64,000 nt of DNA, taken from positions 496,001 through 560,000 of the forward strand of contig NC_079875.1 of assembly GCF_029227915.1 (NCBI RefSeq), written 5' to 3'. This document shows positions 9,065 to 23,700 of the stretch, one piece after another (position 1 is the first letter of the stretch; each line of letters begins with the position of its first letter). The DNA comes from Hydractinia symbiolongicarpus (Eukaryota; Cnidaria; Hydrozoa; Anthoathecata; Hydractiniidae). The notes under the pieces were generated by a model, which did no database searches, was not told the origin of the DNA, and was given only the letters and a program-made list of their open reading frames with translations. The position numbers were made by a program, and so were the translations under genes.

Positions 9065-12000
9065 AAAAATCGTTCTGGAAATAAGTTTACTCACAGGGTA
9101 CTTTCTTTGTATACATTCGACTATACGGGACAAGCCCGGGATTTACGGGAAATCGCGGGTTTTCCTTCGCCGGCGTTTAAACCTCTTTCATTAGGCGTCT
9201 CATTAAAAGTGAAAACATTTTGGAAAACTAAAAGTCTTATTCGTTCTAATGGTGCAGAAATAATTTGAAAAATCGTTCGGGAAATGAGTTTACTCCCTGG
9301 GTATTTTTTTTGTATACTTTTGACTTTACAGGCCGAGTCCGGGATTTACGGGAAATCGCCGGTTTTCGTTTGCCGGCGATTAAACTTCTTTTATTCAGCG
9401 TCTCATCAAAAATGAAAACATTTTTGAAAACTACAAGTCTCATACGTTTTAGTGGTGAAAAAATAATTTAAAAAATCGTTCGGGAAATGAGTTTACTCCC
9501 TGGGTACTTTCTTTGTATGCTTTTGACTATACGGGCCGAGTCCGGGGTTTACGGGAAATGGCGGGTTTTCGTTTGCCGGCGATTAAACTTCTTTTATTCA
9601 GCGTCTCATCAAAAATGAAAACATTTTTAAAAACTACAAGTCTTATGGGCTTTAGTGGTGAAATAATAATTTAAAAAATCGCTCGGCAAATGTGTTTACT
9701 CCCTGGGTACTTTCTTTGTATACTTTTGACTATACGGCCGAGTCTGGGATTTACGGGAAATCGCAGGTTTTCGTTTGCCGGCGATTAAACTTCTCTTATT
9801 CAGCGTCTCATCAAAAATAAAAACATTTTTGAAAACTACAAGTCTCATGCGATTTAGTGGTGAAAAGATAATTTAAAAAATCGTTCTGGAAATGAGTTTA
9901 CTCACAGGGTACTTTCTTTGTATACATTCGACTATACGGGACAAGAAAACTACAAGTCTCATGCGATTTAGTGGTGAAAAGATAATTTAAAAAATCGTTC
10001 TGGAAATGAGTTTACTCACAGGGTACTTTCTTTGTATACATTCGACTATACGGGACAAGCCCGGGATTTACGGGAAATCGCGGGTTTTCGTTTGCCGGCG
10101 ATTAAACCTCTTTCATTAAGCGTCTCATTAAAAATGAAAACATTTTTGAAAACTACAAGTCTCATTCGTTCTAGTGGTGCAGAAATAATTTGAAAAATCG
10201 TTCGGGAAATGAGTTTACTCCCTGGGTACTTTCTTTTTATACTTTTGACTATACGGGCCAAGCCCGGGATTTACGGGAAATCGCGGGTTTTCGTTTGCCG
10301 GCGATTAAACTTTTTTTATTCAGCGTCTCATCAAAAATGAAAACTTTTTTAAAAACTACAAGTCTCTTGCGTTTTAGTGGTGAAAAAATAATTTAAAAAA
10401 TCGTTCGGGAAATGAGTTTACTCCCTGGGTACTTTCTTTGTATACTTTTGACTATACGGGCCGACTCCAGGGTTTACGGGAAATGGCGGGTTTTCGTTTG
10501 CCGGCGATTAAACTTCTTTTATTCAGCGTCTCATCAAAAATGAAAACATTTTTAAAAACTACAAGTCTCATGGGCTTTAGTGGTGAAATAATAATTTAAA
10601 AAATCGTTCGGGAAATGAGTTTACTCCCTGGGTACTTTATTTGTATACTTTTAACTATACGGGCCGAGTCTGGGATTTACGGGAAATCGCAGGTTTTCGT
10701 TTGCCGGCGATTAAACTTCTTTCATTCAGCGTCTCATCAAAAATAAAAACATTTTTGAAAACTACAAGTCTCATGCGATTTAGTAGTGAAAAGATAATTT
10801 AAAAAATCGTTCTGGAAATAAGTTTACTCACAGGGTACTTTCTTTGTATACATTCGACTATACGGGACAAACCCGGGATTTACGGGAAATCGCGGGTTTT
10901 CCTTTGCCGGCGTTTAAACCTCTTTCATTAAGCGTCTCATTAAAAGTGAAAACATTTTGGAAAACTAAAAGTCTTATTCGTTCTAATGGTGCAGAAATAA
11001 TTTGAAAAATCGTTCGGGAAATGAGTTTACTCCCTGGGTATTTTTTTTGTATACTTTTGACTTTACAGGCCGAGTCCGGGATTTACGGGAAATCGCCGGT
11101 TTTCGTTTGCCGGCGATTAAACTTCTTTTATTCAGCGTCTCATCAAAAATGAAAACATTTTTGAAAACTACAAGTCTCATGCGTTTTAGTGGTGAAAAAA
11201 TAATTTAAAAAATCGTTCGGGAAATGAGTTTACTCCCTGGGTACTTTCTTTGTATGCTTTTGACTATACGGGCCGAGTCCGGGGTTTACGGGAAATGGCA
11301 GGTTTTTGTTTGCCGGCGATTAAACTTCTTTTATTCAGCGTTTCATCAAAAATGAAAACATTTTTAAAAACTACAAGTCTCATGGGCTTTAGTGGTGAAA
11401 TAATAATTTAAAAAATCGCTCGGCAAATGTGTTTACTCCCTGGGTACTTTCTTTGTATACTTTTGACTATACGGGCCGAGTCTGGGATTTACGGGAAATC
11501 GCAGGTTTTCGTTTGCCGGCGATTAAACTTCTTTTATTCAGCGTCTCATCAAAAATAAAAACATTTTTGAAAACTACAAGTCTCATGCGATTTAGTGGTG
11601 AAAAGATAATTTAAAAAATCGTTCTGGAAATGAGTTTACTCACAGGGTACTTTCTTTGTATACATTCGACTATACGGGACAAGCCCGGGATTTACGGGAA
11701 ATCGCGGGTTTTCGTTTCCCGGCGATTAAACTTTTTTTATTAAGCGTCTCATTAAAAATGAAAACATTTTTGGAAACTACAAGTCTCATGCGTTTTAGTG
11801 GTGAAAAAATAATTTAAAAAATCGTTCGGGAAATGAGTTTACTCCCTGGGTACTTTCTTTGTATACTTTTGACTATACGGGCCGACTCCAGGGTTTACGG
11901 GAAATGGCGGGTTTTCGTTTGCCGGCGATTAAACTTCTTTTATTCAGCGTCTCATCAAAAATGAAAACATTTTTAAAAACTACAAGTCTCATGGGCTTTA

Positions 12001-15000
12001 GTGGTGAAATAATAATTTAAAAAATCGTTCGGGAAATGAGTTTACTCCCTGGGTACTTTATTTGTATACTTTTAACTATACGGGCCGAGTCTGGGATTTA
12101 CGGGAAATCGCAGGTTTTCGTTTGCCGGCGATTAAACTTCTTTTATTCAGCGTCTCATCAAAAATGAAAACATTTTTGAAAACTACAAGTCTCATGCGAT
12201 TTAGTAGTGAAAAGATAATTTAAAAAATCGTTCTGGAAATAAGTTTACTCACAGGGTACTTTCTTTGTATACATTCGACTATACGGGACAAGCCCGGGAT
12301 TTACGGGAAATCGCGGGTTTTCCTTTGCCGGCGTTTAAACCTCTTTCATTAAGCGTCTCATTAAAAGTGAAAACATTTTGGAAAACTAAAAGTCTTATTC
12401 GTTCTAATGGTGCAGAAATAATTTGAAAAATCGTTCGGGAAATGAGTTTCCTCCCTGGGTATTTTTTTGTATACTTTTGACTTTACAGGCCGAGTCCGGG
12501 ATTTACGGGAAATCGCCGGTTTTCGTTTGCCGGCGATTAAACTTCTTTTATTCAGCGTCTCATCAAAAATAAAAACATTTTTGAAAACTACAAGTCTCAT
12601 GCGTTTTAGTGGTGAAAAAATAATTTAAAAAATCGTTCGGGAAATGAGTTTACTCCCTGGGTACTTTCTTTGTATGCTTTTGACTATACGGGCCGAGTCC
12701 GGGGTTTACGGGAAATGGCAGGTTTTTGTTTGCCGGCGATTAAACTTCTTTTATTCAGCGTCTCATCAAAAATGAAAACATTTTTAAAAACTACAAGTTT
12801 CTTGGGCTTTAGTGGTAAAATAATAATTTAAAAAATCGCTCGGCAAATGTGTTTACTCCCTGGGTACTATCTTTGTATACTTTTGACTATACGGGCCGAG
12901 TCTGGGATTTACGGGAAATCGCAGGTTTTCGTTTGCCGGCGATTAAACTTCTTTTATTCAGCGTCTCATCAAAAATAAAAACATTTTTGAAAACTTCAAG
13001 TCTCATGCGATTTAGTGGTGAAAAGATAATTTAAAAAATCGTTCTGGAAATGAGTTTACTCACAGGGTACTTTCTTTGTATACATTCGACTATACGGGAC
13101 AAGCCCGGGATTTACGGGAAATCGCGGGTTTTCGTTTGCCGGCGATTAAACCTCTTTCATTAAGCGTCTCATTAAAAATGAAAAAATTTTTGAAAACTGC
13201 AAGTCTCATTCGTTCTAGTGGTGCAGAAATAATTTGAAAAATCGTTCGGGAAATGAGTTTACTCCCTGGGTACTTTCTTTTTATACTTTTGACTATACGG
13301 GCCAAGCCCGGGATTTACGGGAAATCGCGGGTTTTCGTTTGCCGGCGATTAAACTTTTTTTATTAAGCGTCTCATTAAAAATGAAAACATTTTTGGAAAC
13401 TACAAGTCTCATGCGTTTTAGTGGTGAAAAAATAATTTAAAAAATCGTTCGGGAAATGAGTTTACTCCCTGGGTACTTTCTTTGTATACTTTTGACTATA
13501 CGGGCCGACTCCAGGGTTTACGGGAAATGGCGGGTTTTCGTTTGCCGGCGATTAAACTTCTTTTATTCAGCGTCTCATCAAAAATGAAAACATTTTTAAA
13601 AACTACAAGTCTCATGGGCTTTAGTGGTGAAATAATAATTTAAAAAATCGTTCGGGAAATGAGTTTACTCCCTGGGTACTTTATTTGTATACTTTTGACT
13701 TTACAGGCCGAGTCCGGGATTTACGGGAAATCGCAGGTTTTCGTTTGCCGGCGATTAAACTTCTTTTATTCAGCGTCTCATCAAAAATAAAAACATTTTT
13801 GAAAACTACAAGTCTCATGCGATTTAGTGGTGAAAAGATAATTTAAAAAATCGTTCTGGAAATGAGTTTACTCACAGGGTACTTTCTTTGTATACATTGG
13901 ACTATACGGGACAAGCCCGGGATTTACGGGAAATCGCGGGTTTTCGTTTGCCGGCGATTAAACCTCTTTCATTAAGCGTCTCATTAAAAATGAAAACATT
14001 TTGGAAAACTACAAGTCTCATTCGTTCCAGTGGTGCAGAAATAATTTGAAAAATCGTTCGGGAAATGAGTTTACTCCCTGGGTACTTTCTTTTTATACTT
14101 TTGACTATACGGGCCGAGTCCGGGAGTTACGGGAAGTCGCGGGTTTTCGTTTGCCGGCGATTAAACTTCTTTTATTCAGCGTCTCATCAAAAATGAAAAC
14201 ATTTTTAAAAACTACAAGTTTCATGGGCTTTAGTGGTGAAATAATAATTTAAAAAATCGCTCGGCAAATGTGTTTACTCCCTGGGTACTTTCTTTGTATA
14301 CTTTTGACTATACGGGCTGAGTCTGGGATTTACGGGAAATCGCAGGTTTTCGTTTGCCGGCGATTAAACTTCTTTTATTCAGCGTCTCATCAAAAATAAA
14401 AACATTTTTGAAAACTTCAAGTCTCATGCGATTTAGTGGTGAAAAGATAATTTAAAAAATCGTTCTGGAAATGAGTTTACTCACAGGGTACTTTCTTTGT
14501 ATACATTCGACTATACGGGACAAGCCCGGGATTTACGGGAAATCGCGGGTTTTCGTTTGCCGGCGATTAAACCTCTTTCATTAAGCGTCTCATTAAAAAT
14601 GAAAAATTTTTTGAAAACTGCAAGTCTCATTCGTTCTAGTGGTGCAGAAATAATTTGAAAAATCGTTCGGGAAATGAGTTTACTCCCTGGGTACTTTCTT
14701 TTTATACTTTTGACTATACGGGTCAAGCCCGGGATTTACGGGAAATCGCGGGTTTTCGTTTGCCGGCGATTAAACTTTTTTTATTAAGCGTCTCATTAAA
14801 AATGAAAACATTTTTGGAAACTACAAGTCTCATGCGTTTTAGTGGTGAAACAATAATTTAAAAAATCGTTCGGGAAATGAGTTTACTCCCTGGGTACTTT
14901 CTTTGTATACTTTTGACTATACGGGCCGACTCCAGGGTTTACGGGAAATGGCGGGTTTTCGTTTGCCGGCGATTAAACTTCTTTTATTCAGCGTCTCATC

Positions 15001-18000
15001 AAAAATGAAAACATTTTTAAAAACTACAAGTCTCATGGGCTTTAGTGGTGAAATAATAATTTAAAAAATCGTTCGGGAAATGATTTTACTCCCTGGGTAC
15101 TTTATTTGTATACTTTTGACTTTACAGGCCGAGTCCGGGATTTACGGGAAATCGCAGGTTTTCGTTTGCCGGCGATTAAACTTCTTTTATTCAGCGTCTC
15201 ATCAAAAATAAAAACATTTTTGAAAACTAAAAGTCTCATGCGATTTAGTGGTGAAAAGATAATTTAAAAAATCGTTCTGGAAATGAGTTTACTCACAGGG
15301 TACTTTCTTTGTATACATTCGACTATACGGGACAAGCCCGGGATTTACGGGAAATCGCGGGTTTTCATTTGCCGGCGATTAAACCTCTTTCATTAAGCGT
15401 CTCATTAAAAATGAAAACATTTTGGAAAACTACAAGTCTCATTCGTTCCAGTGGTGCAGAAATAATTTGAAAAATCGTTCGGGAAATGAGTTTACTCCCT
15501 GGGTACTTTCTTTTTATACTTTTGACTATACGGGCCGAGTCCGGGAGTTACGGGAAGTCGCGGGTTTTCGTTTGCCGGCGATTAAACTTCTTTTATTCAG
15601 CGTCTCATCAAAAATAAAAACATTTTTGAAAACTACAAGTCTCATGCGATTTAGTGGTGAAAAGATAATTTAAAAAATCGTTCAGGAAATGAGTTTACTC
15701 ACAGGGTACTTTCTTTGTATACATTCGACTATACGGGACAAGCCCGGGATTTACGGGAAATCGCGGGTTTTCGTTTGCCGGCGATTAAACCTCTTTCATT
15801 AAGCGTCTCATTAAAAATGAAAACATTTTGGAAAACTACAAGTCTCATTCGTTCCAGTGGTGCAGAAATAATTTGAAAAATCGTTCGGGAAATGAGTTTA
15901 CTCCCTGGGTACTTTCTTTTTATACTTTTGACTATACGGGCCGAGTCCGGGAGTTACGGGAAGTCGCGGGTTTTCGTTTGCCGGCGATTAAACTTCTTCT
16001 ATTCAGCGTCTCATCAAAAATGAAAACATCTTTAGAAACTACAAGTCTCATGGGCTTTAGTGGTGAAATAATAATTTAAAAAATCGTTCGGGAAATGAGT
16101 TTACTCCCTGGGTACTTTATTTGTATACTTTTAACTATACGGGCCGAGTCTGGGATTTGCGGGAAATCGCAGGTTTTCGTTTGCCGGCGATTAAACTTCT
16201 TTTATTCAGCGTCTCATCAAAAATAAAACATTTTTGGAAACTACAAGTCTCATGCGATTTAGTGGTGAAAAGATAATTTAAAAAATCGTTCTGGAAATAA
16301 GTTTACTCACAGGGTACTTTCTTTGTATACATTCGACTATACGGGACAAGCCCGGGATTTACGGGAAATCGCGGGTTTTCGTTTGCCGGCGTTTAAACCT
16401 TTTTCATTAAGCGTCTCATTAAAAGTGAAAACATTTTGGAAAACTAAACGTCTTATTCGTTCTAATGGTGCTGAAATAATTTGAAAAATCGTTCGGGAAA
16501 AGAGTTTACTCCCTTGGTACTTTTTTTGTATACTTTTGACTTTACAGGCCGAGTCCCGGATTTACGGGAAATCGCCGGTTTTCGTTTGCCGGCGATTAAA
16601 CTTCTTTTATTCAGCGTCTCATCAAAAATGAAAACATTTTTGAAAACTACAAGTCTCATGCGTTTTAGTGGTGAAAAAATAATTTAAAAAATCGTTCGGG
16701 AAATGAGTTTACTCCCTGGGTACTTTCTTTGAATGCTTTTGACTATACGGGCCGAGTCCGGGGTTTACGGGAAATGGCGGGTTTTCGTTTGCCGGCGATT
16801 AAACTTCTTTTATTCAGCGTCTCATCAAAAATGAAAACATTTTTAAAAACTACAAGTCTCATGGGCTTTAGTGGTGAAATAATATATTAAAAAATCGCTC
16901 GGCAAATGTGTTTACTCCCTGGGTACTTTCTTTGTATACTTTTGACTATACGGGCCGAGTCTGGGATTTACGGGAAATCGCAGGTTTTCGTTTGCCGGCG
17001 ATTAAACTTCTTTTATTCAGCGTCTCATCAAAAATAAAAACATTTTTGAAAACTACAAGTCTCATGCGATTTAGTGGTGAAAAGATAATTTAAAAAATCG
17101 TTCTGGAAATGAGTTTACTCACAGGGTACTTTCTTTGTATACATTCGACTATACGGGACAAGCCCGGGATTTACGGGAAATCGCGGGTTTTCGTTTGCCG
17201 GCGATTAAACCTCTTTCATTAAGCGTCTCATTAAAAATGAAAACATTTTGGAAAACTACAAGTCTCATTCGTTCCAGTGGTGCAGAAATAATTTGAAAAA
17301 TCGTTCGGGAAATGAGTTTACTCCCTGGGTACTTTCTTTGTATACTTTTGACTATACGGGCTGAGTCCGGGGTTTACGGGAAATGGCGGGTTTTTGTTTG
17401 CCGGCGATTAAACTCCATTTATTCAGCGTCTCATCAAAAATGAAAACACTTTTAAAAACTACAAGTCTCATGGGCTTTAGTGGTGAAATAATAATTTAAA
17501 AAATCGTTCTGGAAATAAGTTTACTCACAGGGTACTTTCTTTGTATACATTCGACTATACGGGACAAGCCCGTGGGTTTACGGGAAATCGCGGGTTTTCG
17601 TTTGCCGGCGATTAAAACTCTTTCATTAAGCGTCTCATTAAAAGTGAAAACATTTTGGAAAACTAAAAGTCTTATTCGTTCTAATGGTGCAGAAATAATT
17701 TGAAAAATCGTTCGGGAAATGAGTTTACTCCCTGGGTACTTTCTTTTTATGCTTTTGACTATACAGGCCGAGTCCGGGAGTTACGGGAAGTCGCGGGTTT
17801 CCGTTTGACGGCGATTAAACTTCTTTTATTCAGCGTCTCATCAAAAATGAAAACATTTTTAAAAACTACAAGTCTCATTCGTTCTAGTGGTGCAGAAATA
17901 AATTGAAAAATCGTTCGGGAAATGAGTTTACTCCCTGGGTACTTTCTTTTTATACTTTTGACTATACGGGCCAAGCCCGGGATTTACGGGAAATCGCGGG

Positions 18001-20747
18001 TTTTCGTTTGCCGGCGATTAAACTTTTTTTATTAAGCGTCTCATTAAAAATGAAAACATTTTTGGAAACTACAAGTCTCATGCGTTTTAGTGGTGAAAAA
18101 ATAATTTAAAAAATCGTTCGGGAAATGAGTTTACTCCCTGGGTACTTTCTTTGTATACTTTTGACTATACGGTCCGACTCCAGGGTTTACGGGAAATGGC
18201 GGGTTTTCGTTTGCCGGCGATTAAACTTCTTTTATTCAGCGTCTCATCAAAAATGAAAACATTTTTAAAAACTACAAGTCTCATGGGCTTTAGTGGTGAA
18301 ATAATAATTTAAAAAATCGTTCGGGAAATGAGTTTACTCCCTGGGTACTTTATTTGTATACTTTTAACTATACGGGCCGAGTCTGGGATTTACGGGAAAT
18401 CGCAGGTTTTCGTTTGCCGGCGATTAAACTTCTTTTATTCAGCGTCTCATCAAAAATGAAAACATTTTTGAAAACTACAAGTCTCATGCGATTTAGTAGT
18501 GAAAAGATAATTTAAAAAATCGTTCTGGAAATAAGTTTACTCACAGGGTACTTTCTTTGTATACATTCGACTATACGGGACAAGCCCGGGATTTACGGGA
18601 AATCGCGGGTTTTCCTTTGCCGGCGTTTAAACCTCTTTCATTAAGCGTCTCATTAAAAGTAAAAACATTTTGGAAAACTAAAAGTCTTATTCGTTCTAAT
18701 GGTGCAGAAATAATTTGAAAAATCGTTCGGGAAATGAGTTTACTCCCTGGGTATTTTTTTTGTATACTTTTGACTTTACAGGCCGAGTCCGGGATTTACG
18801 GGAAATCGCCGGTTTTCGTTTGCCGGCGATTAAACTTCTTTTATTCAGCGTCTCATCAAAAATTAAAACATTTTTGAAAACTACAAGTCTCATGCGTTTT
18901 AGTGGTGAAAAAATAATTTAAAAAATCGTTCGGGAAATGAGTTGACTCCCTGGGTACTTTCTTTGTATGCTTTTGACTATACGGGCCGAGTCCGGGGTTT
19001 ACGGGAAATGGCCTGTTTTCGTTTGCCGCCGATTAAACTTCCTTTATTCAGCGTCTCATCAAAAATGAAAACATTTTTAAAAACTACAAGTCTCATGGGC
19101 TTTAGTGGTGAAATAATAATTTAAAAAATCGCTCGGCAAATGTGTTTACTCCCTGGGTACTTTCTTTGTATACTTTTGACTATACGGGCCGAGTCTGCGA
19201 TTTACGGGAAATCGCAGGTTTTCGTTTGCCGGCGATTAAACTTCTTTTATTCAGCGTCTCATCAAAAATAAAAACATTTTTGAAAACTACAAGTCTCATG
19301 CGATTTAGTGGTGAAAAGATAATTTAAAAAATCGTTCTGGAAATGAGTTTACTCACAGGGTACTTTCTTTGTATACATTCGACTATACGGGACAAGCCCG
19401 GGATTTATGGGAAATCGCGGGTTTTCGTTTGCCGGCGATTAAACCTCTTTCATTAAGCGTCTCATTAAAAATGAAAACCTTTTGGAAAACTACAAGTCTC
19501 ATTCGTTCCAGTGGTGCAGAAATAATTTGAAAAATCGTTCGGGAAATGAGTTTACTCCCTGGGTACTTTCTTTTTATACTTTTGACTATACGGGCCGAGT
19601 CCGGGAGTTACGGGAAGTCGCGGGTTTTCGTTTGCCGGCGATTAAACTTCTTCTATTCAGCGTCTCATCAAAAATGAAAACATCTTTAGAAACTACAAGT
19701 CTCATGGGCTTTAGTGGTGAAATAATAATTTAAAAAATCGTTCGGGAAATGAGTTTACTCCATGGGTACTTTTTTTGTATACTTTTGACTTTACAGCCCG
19801 AGTCCGGGATTTACGGGAAATCGCAGGTTTTCGTTTGCCGGTGATTAAACTTCTTTTATTCAGCGTCTCATCTAAAATGAAAACATTTTTGAAAACTACA
19901 GGTCTCATGCGTTTTAGTGGTGAAAAAATAATTTAAAGAATCGTTCGGGAAATGAGTTTACTCCCTGGGTACTTTATTTGTATACTTTTAACTATACGGG
20001 CCGAGTCTGGGATTTGCGGGAAATCGCAGGTTTTCGTTTGCCGGCGATTAAACTTCTTTTATTCAGCGTCTCATCAAAAATAAAACATTTTTGAAAACTA
20101 CAAGTCTCATGCGATTTAGTGGTGAAAAGATAATTTAAAAAATCGTTCTGGAAAGAAGTTTACTCACAGGGTACTTTCTTTGTATACATTCGACTATACG
20201 GGACAAGCCCGGGATTTACGGGAAATTGCGGGTTTTCGTTTGCCGGCGATTAAACCTCTTTCATTAAGCGTCTCATTAAAAATGAAAACATTTTGGAAAA
20301 CTACAAGTCTCATTCGTTCCAGTGGTGCAGAAATAATTTGAAAAATCGTTCGGGAAATGAGTTTACTCCCTGGGTACTTTCTTTGTATACTTTTGACTAT
20401 ACGGGCCGAGTCCGGGGTTTACGGGAAATGGCGGGTTTTCGTTTGCCGGCGATTAAACTCCATTTATTCAGCGTCTCATCAAAAATGAAAACACTTTTAA
20501 AAACTACAAGTCTCATGGGCTTTAGTGGTGAAATAATAATTTAAAAAATCGTTCTGGAAATAAGTTTACTCACAGGGTACTTTCTTTGTATACATTCGAC
20601 TATACGGGACAAGCCCGTGGGTTTACGGGAAATCGCGGGTTTTCGTTTGCCGGCGATTAAAACTCTTTCATTAAGCGTCTCATTAAAAGTAAAAACATTT
20701 TGGAAAACTAAAAGTCTTATTCGTTCTAATGGTGCAGAAATAATTTG
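9065..20747 (+). repeat. Satellite block 4: 7-8-mer higher-order repeat (~1,421-1,624 bp)
   Basis: The recurring order is V-A-B-C-X-Y-R-C, with one monomer gained or lost per cycle. Y copies start at 10,396, 11,817, 13,440 and 14,861, spaced 1,421, 1,623 and 1,421 bp. V copies start at 9,268, 11,005 and 12,426 (the first interval contains the truncated monomer). In the 13.4 and 14.9 kb cycles V-A is replaced by D. Around 15.5-20.7 kb further cycles have lost X and Y and gained P, C' and D. The C copies preceding V carry a distinctive gcgtttaaacc variant. No gene-like or foreign sequence interrupts the block. Confidence 0.8.
9876..9989 (+). repeat. Truncated class C monomer (114 bp, ~89 bp internal deletion)
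   Basis: The copy opens as class C (ttctggaaatgag, tttactcacaggg) and reads to gggacaag, then continues directly with aaaactacaagtctc. The core, the conserved box and the A/T-rich dyad are absent. The next monomer starts at 9,990, giving a length of 114 bp. The following C copy (9,990) is complete, so the region looks like an insertion of a partial C monomer or a deletion in one of two adjacent C copies. The resulting end (gcgatttagtggtgaaaagataa) is the one that normally precedes C. Confidence 0.88.
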
Positions 20748-23700
20748 AAAAATCGTTCGGGAAATGAGTTTACTTCCTGGGTACTTTCTTTTTATGCTTT
20801 TGACTATACGGGCCGAGTCCGGGAGTTACGGGAAGTCGCGGGTTTCTGTTTGACGGCGATTAAACTTCTTTTATTCAGCGTCTCATCAAAAATGAAAACA
20901 TTTTTAAAAACTACAAGTCTCATGGGCTTTAGTGGTAAAATAATAATTTAAAAAATCGTTCGGGAAATGAGTTTACTCCCTGGGTACTTTTTTTGTATAC
21001 TTTTGTCTTTACAGGCCGAGTCCGGGATTTACGGGAAATCGTCGGTTTTCGTTTGCCGGCGATTAAACTTCTTTTATTCAGCGTCTCATCAAAAATGAAA
21101 ACATTTTTAAAAACTACAAGTCTCATGGGCTTTAGTGGTGAAATAATAATTTAAAAAATCGTTCGGGAAATGAGTTTACTCCCTGGGTACTTTATTTGTA
21201 TACTTTTAACTATACGGGCCGAGTCTGGGATTTACGGGAAATCGCAGGTTTTCGTTTGCCGGCGATTAAACTTCTTTTATTCAGCGTCTCATCAAAAATG
21301 AAAACATTTTTGAAAACTACAAGTCTCATGCGATTTAGTGGTAAAAAGATAATTCAAAAAATCGTTCTGGAAATAAGTTTACTCACAGGGTACTTTCTTT
21401 GTATACATTCGACTATACGGGACAAGCCCGTGGGTTTACGGGAAATCGCGGGTTTTCGTTTGCCGGCGATTAAACTTCTTTTATTCAGCGTCTCATCAAA
21501 AATGAAAACACTTTTAAAAACTACAAGTCTCATGGGCTTTAGTGGTGAAATAATAATTTAAAAAATCGTTCTGGAAATAAGTTTACTCACAGGGTACTTT
21601 CTTTGTATACATTCGACTATACGGGACAAGCCCGTGGGTTTACGGGAAATCGCGGGTTTTCGTTTGCCGGCGATTAAAACTCTTTCATTAAGCGTCTCAT
21701 TAAAAGTGAAAACAATTTGGAAAACTAAAAGTCTTATTCGTTCTAATGGTGCAGAAATAATTTGAAAAATCGTTCGGGAAATGAGTTTACTCCCTGGGTA
21801 CTTTCTTTTTATACTTTTGACTATACGGGCCGAGTCCGGGAGTTATGGGAAGTCGCGGGTTTCCGTTTGACGGCGATTAAACTTCTTTTATTCAGCGTCT
21901 CATCAAAAATGAAAACATTTTTAAAAACTACAAGTCTCATGGGCTTTAGTGGTAAAATAATAATTTAAAAAATCGTTCGGGAAATGAGTTTACTCCCTGG
22001 GTACTTTATTTGTATACTTTTAACTATACGGGCCGAGTCTGGGATTTACGGGAAATCGCGGGTTTTCGTTTGCCGGCGATTAAACTTCTTTTATTCAGCG
22101 TCTCATCAAAAATGAAAACATTTTTAAAAACTACAAGTCTCATGGGCTTTAGTGGTAAAATAATAATTTAAAAAATCGTTCGGGAAATGAGTTTACTCCC
22201 TGGGTACTTTGTTTGTATACTTTTGACTATACGGGCCGAGTCTGTGATTTACAGGAAATCTCAGGTTTTTGTTTGCCGGCGATTAAACTTCTTTTATTCA
22301 GCGTCTCATCAAAAATGAAAACATTTTTAAAAACTACAAGTCTCATGGGCTTTAGTGGTGAAATAATAATTTAAAAAATCGTTCGGGAAATGAGTTTACT
22401 CCCTGGGTACTTTATTTGTATACTTTTAACTATACGGGCCGAGTCTGGGATTTACGGGAAATCGCAGGTTTTCGTTTGCCGGCGATTAAACTTCTTTTAT
22501 TCAGCGTCTCATCAAAAATGAAAACATTTTTGAAAACTACAAGTCTCATGCGATTTAGTGGTGAAAAGATAATTTAAAAAATCGTTCTGGAAATAAGTTT
22601 ACTCACAGGGTACTTTCTTTGTATACATTCGACTATACGGGACGAGCCCGTGGTTTTACGGGAAATCGCGGGTTTTCGTTTGCCGGCGATTAAATCTCTT
22701 TCATTAAGCGTCTCATTAAAAGTGAAAACATTTTGGAAAACTAAAAGTCTTATTCGTTCTAATGGTGCAGAAATAATTTGAAAAATCGTTCGGGAAATAA
22801 GTTTACTCCCTGGGTACTTTCTTTTTATACTTTTGACTATACGGGCCGAGTCCGGGAGTTACGGGAAGTCGCGGGTTTCCGTTTGACGGCGATTAAACTT
22901 CTTTTATTCAGCGTCTCATCAAAAATGAAAACATTTTTAAAAACTACAAGTCTCATGGGCTTTAGTGGTAAAATAATAATTTAAAAAATCGTTCGGGAAA
23001 TGAGTTTACTCCCTGGGTACTTTTTTTGTATACTTTTGTCTTTACAGGCCGAGTCCGGGATTTACGGGAAATCGCCGGTTTTCGTTTGCCGGCGATTAAA
23101 CTTCTTTTATTCAGCGCCTCATCAAAAATGAAAACATTTTTAAAAACTACAAGTCTCATGGGCTTTAGTGGTGAAATAATAATTTAAAAAATCGTTCGGG
23201 AAATGAGTTTACTCCCTGGGTACTTTATTTGTATACTTTTAACTATACGGGCCGAGACTGGGATTTACGGGAAATCGCAGGTTTTCGTTTGCCGGCGATT
23301 AAACTTCTTTTATTCAGCGTCTCATCAAAAATGAAAACATTTTTGAAAACTACAAGTCTCATGCGATTTAGTAGTGAAAAGATAATTTAAAAAATCGTTC
23401 TGGAAATAAGTTTACTCACAGGGTACTTTCTTTGTATACATTCGACTATACGGGACAAGCCCGTGGGCTTACGGGAAATCGCGGGTTTTCGTTTGCCGGC
23501 GATTAAAACTCTTTCATTAAGCGTCTCATTAAAAGTGAAAACATTTTGGAAAACTAAAAGTCTTATTCGTTCTAATGGTGCAGAAATAATTTGAAAAATC
23601 GTTCGGGAAATGAGTTTACTCCCTGGGTACTTTCTTTTTATACTTTTGACTATACCGGCCGAGTCTGGGAGTTACGGGAAGTCGCGGGTTTCCGTTTGAC

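Noticed and set aside
21196-21561. A 121-codon open frame, longer than a monomer.
   Set aside because: It exists because one TAA in the usual ataatttaaaa became CAA (ataattcaaaa near 21,354). The product is two monomer-frame readings joined, with no independent support.
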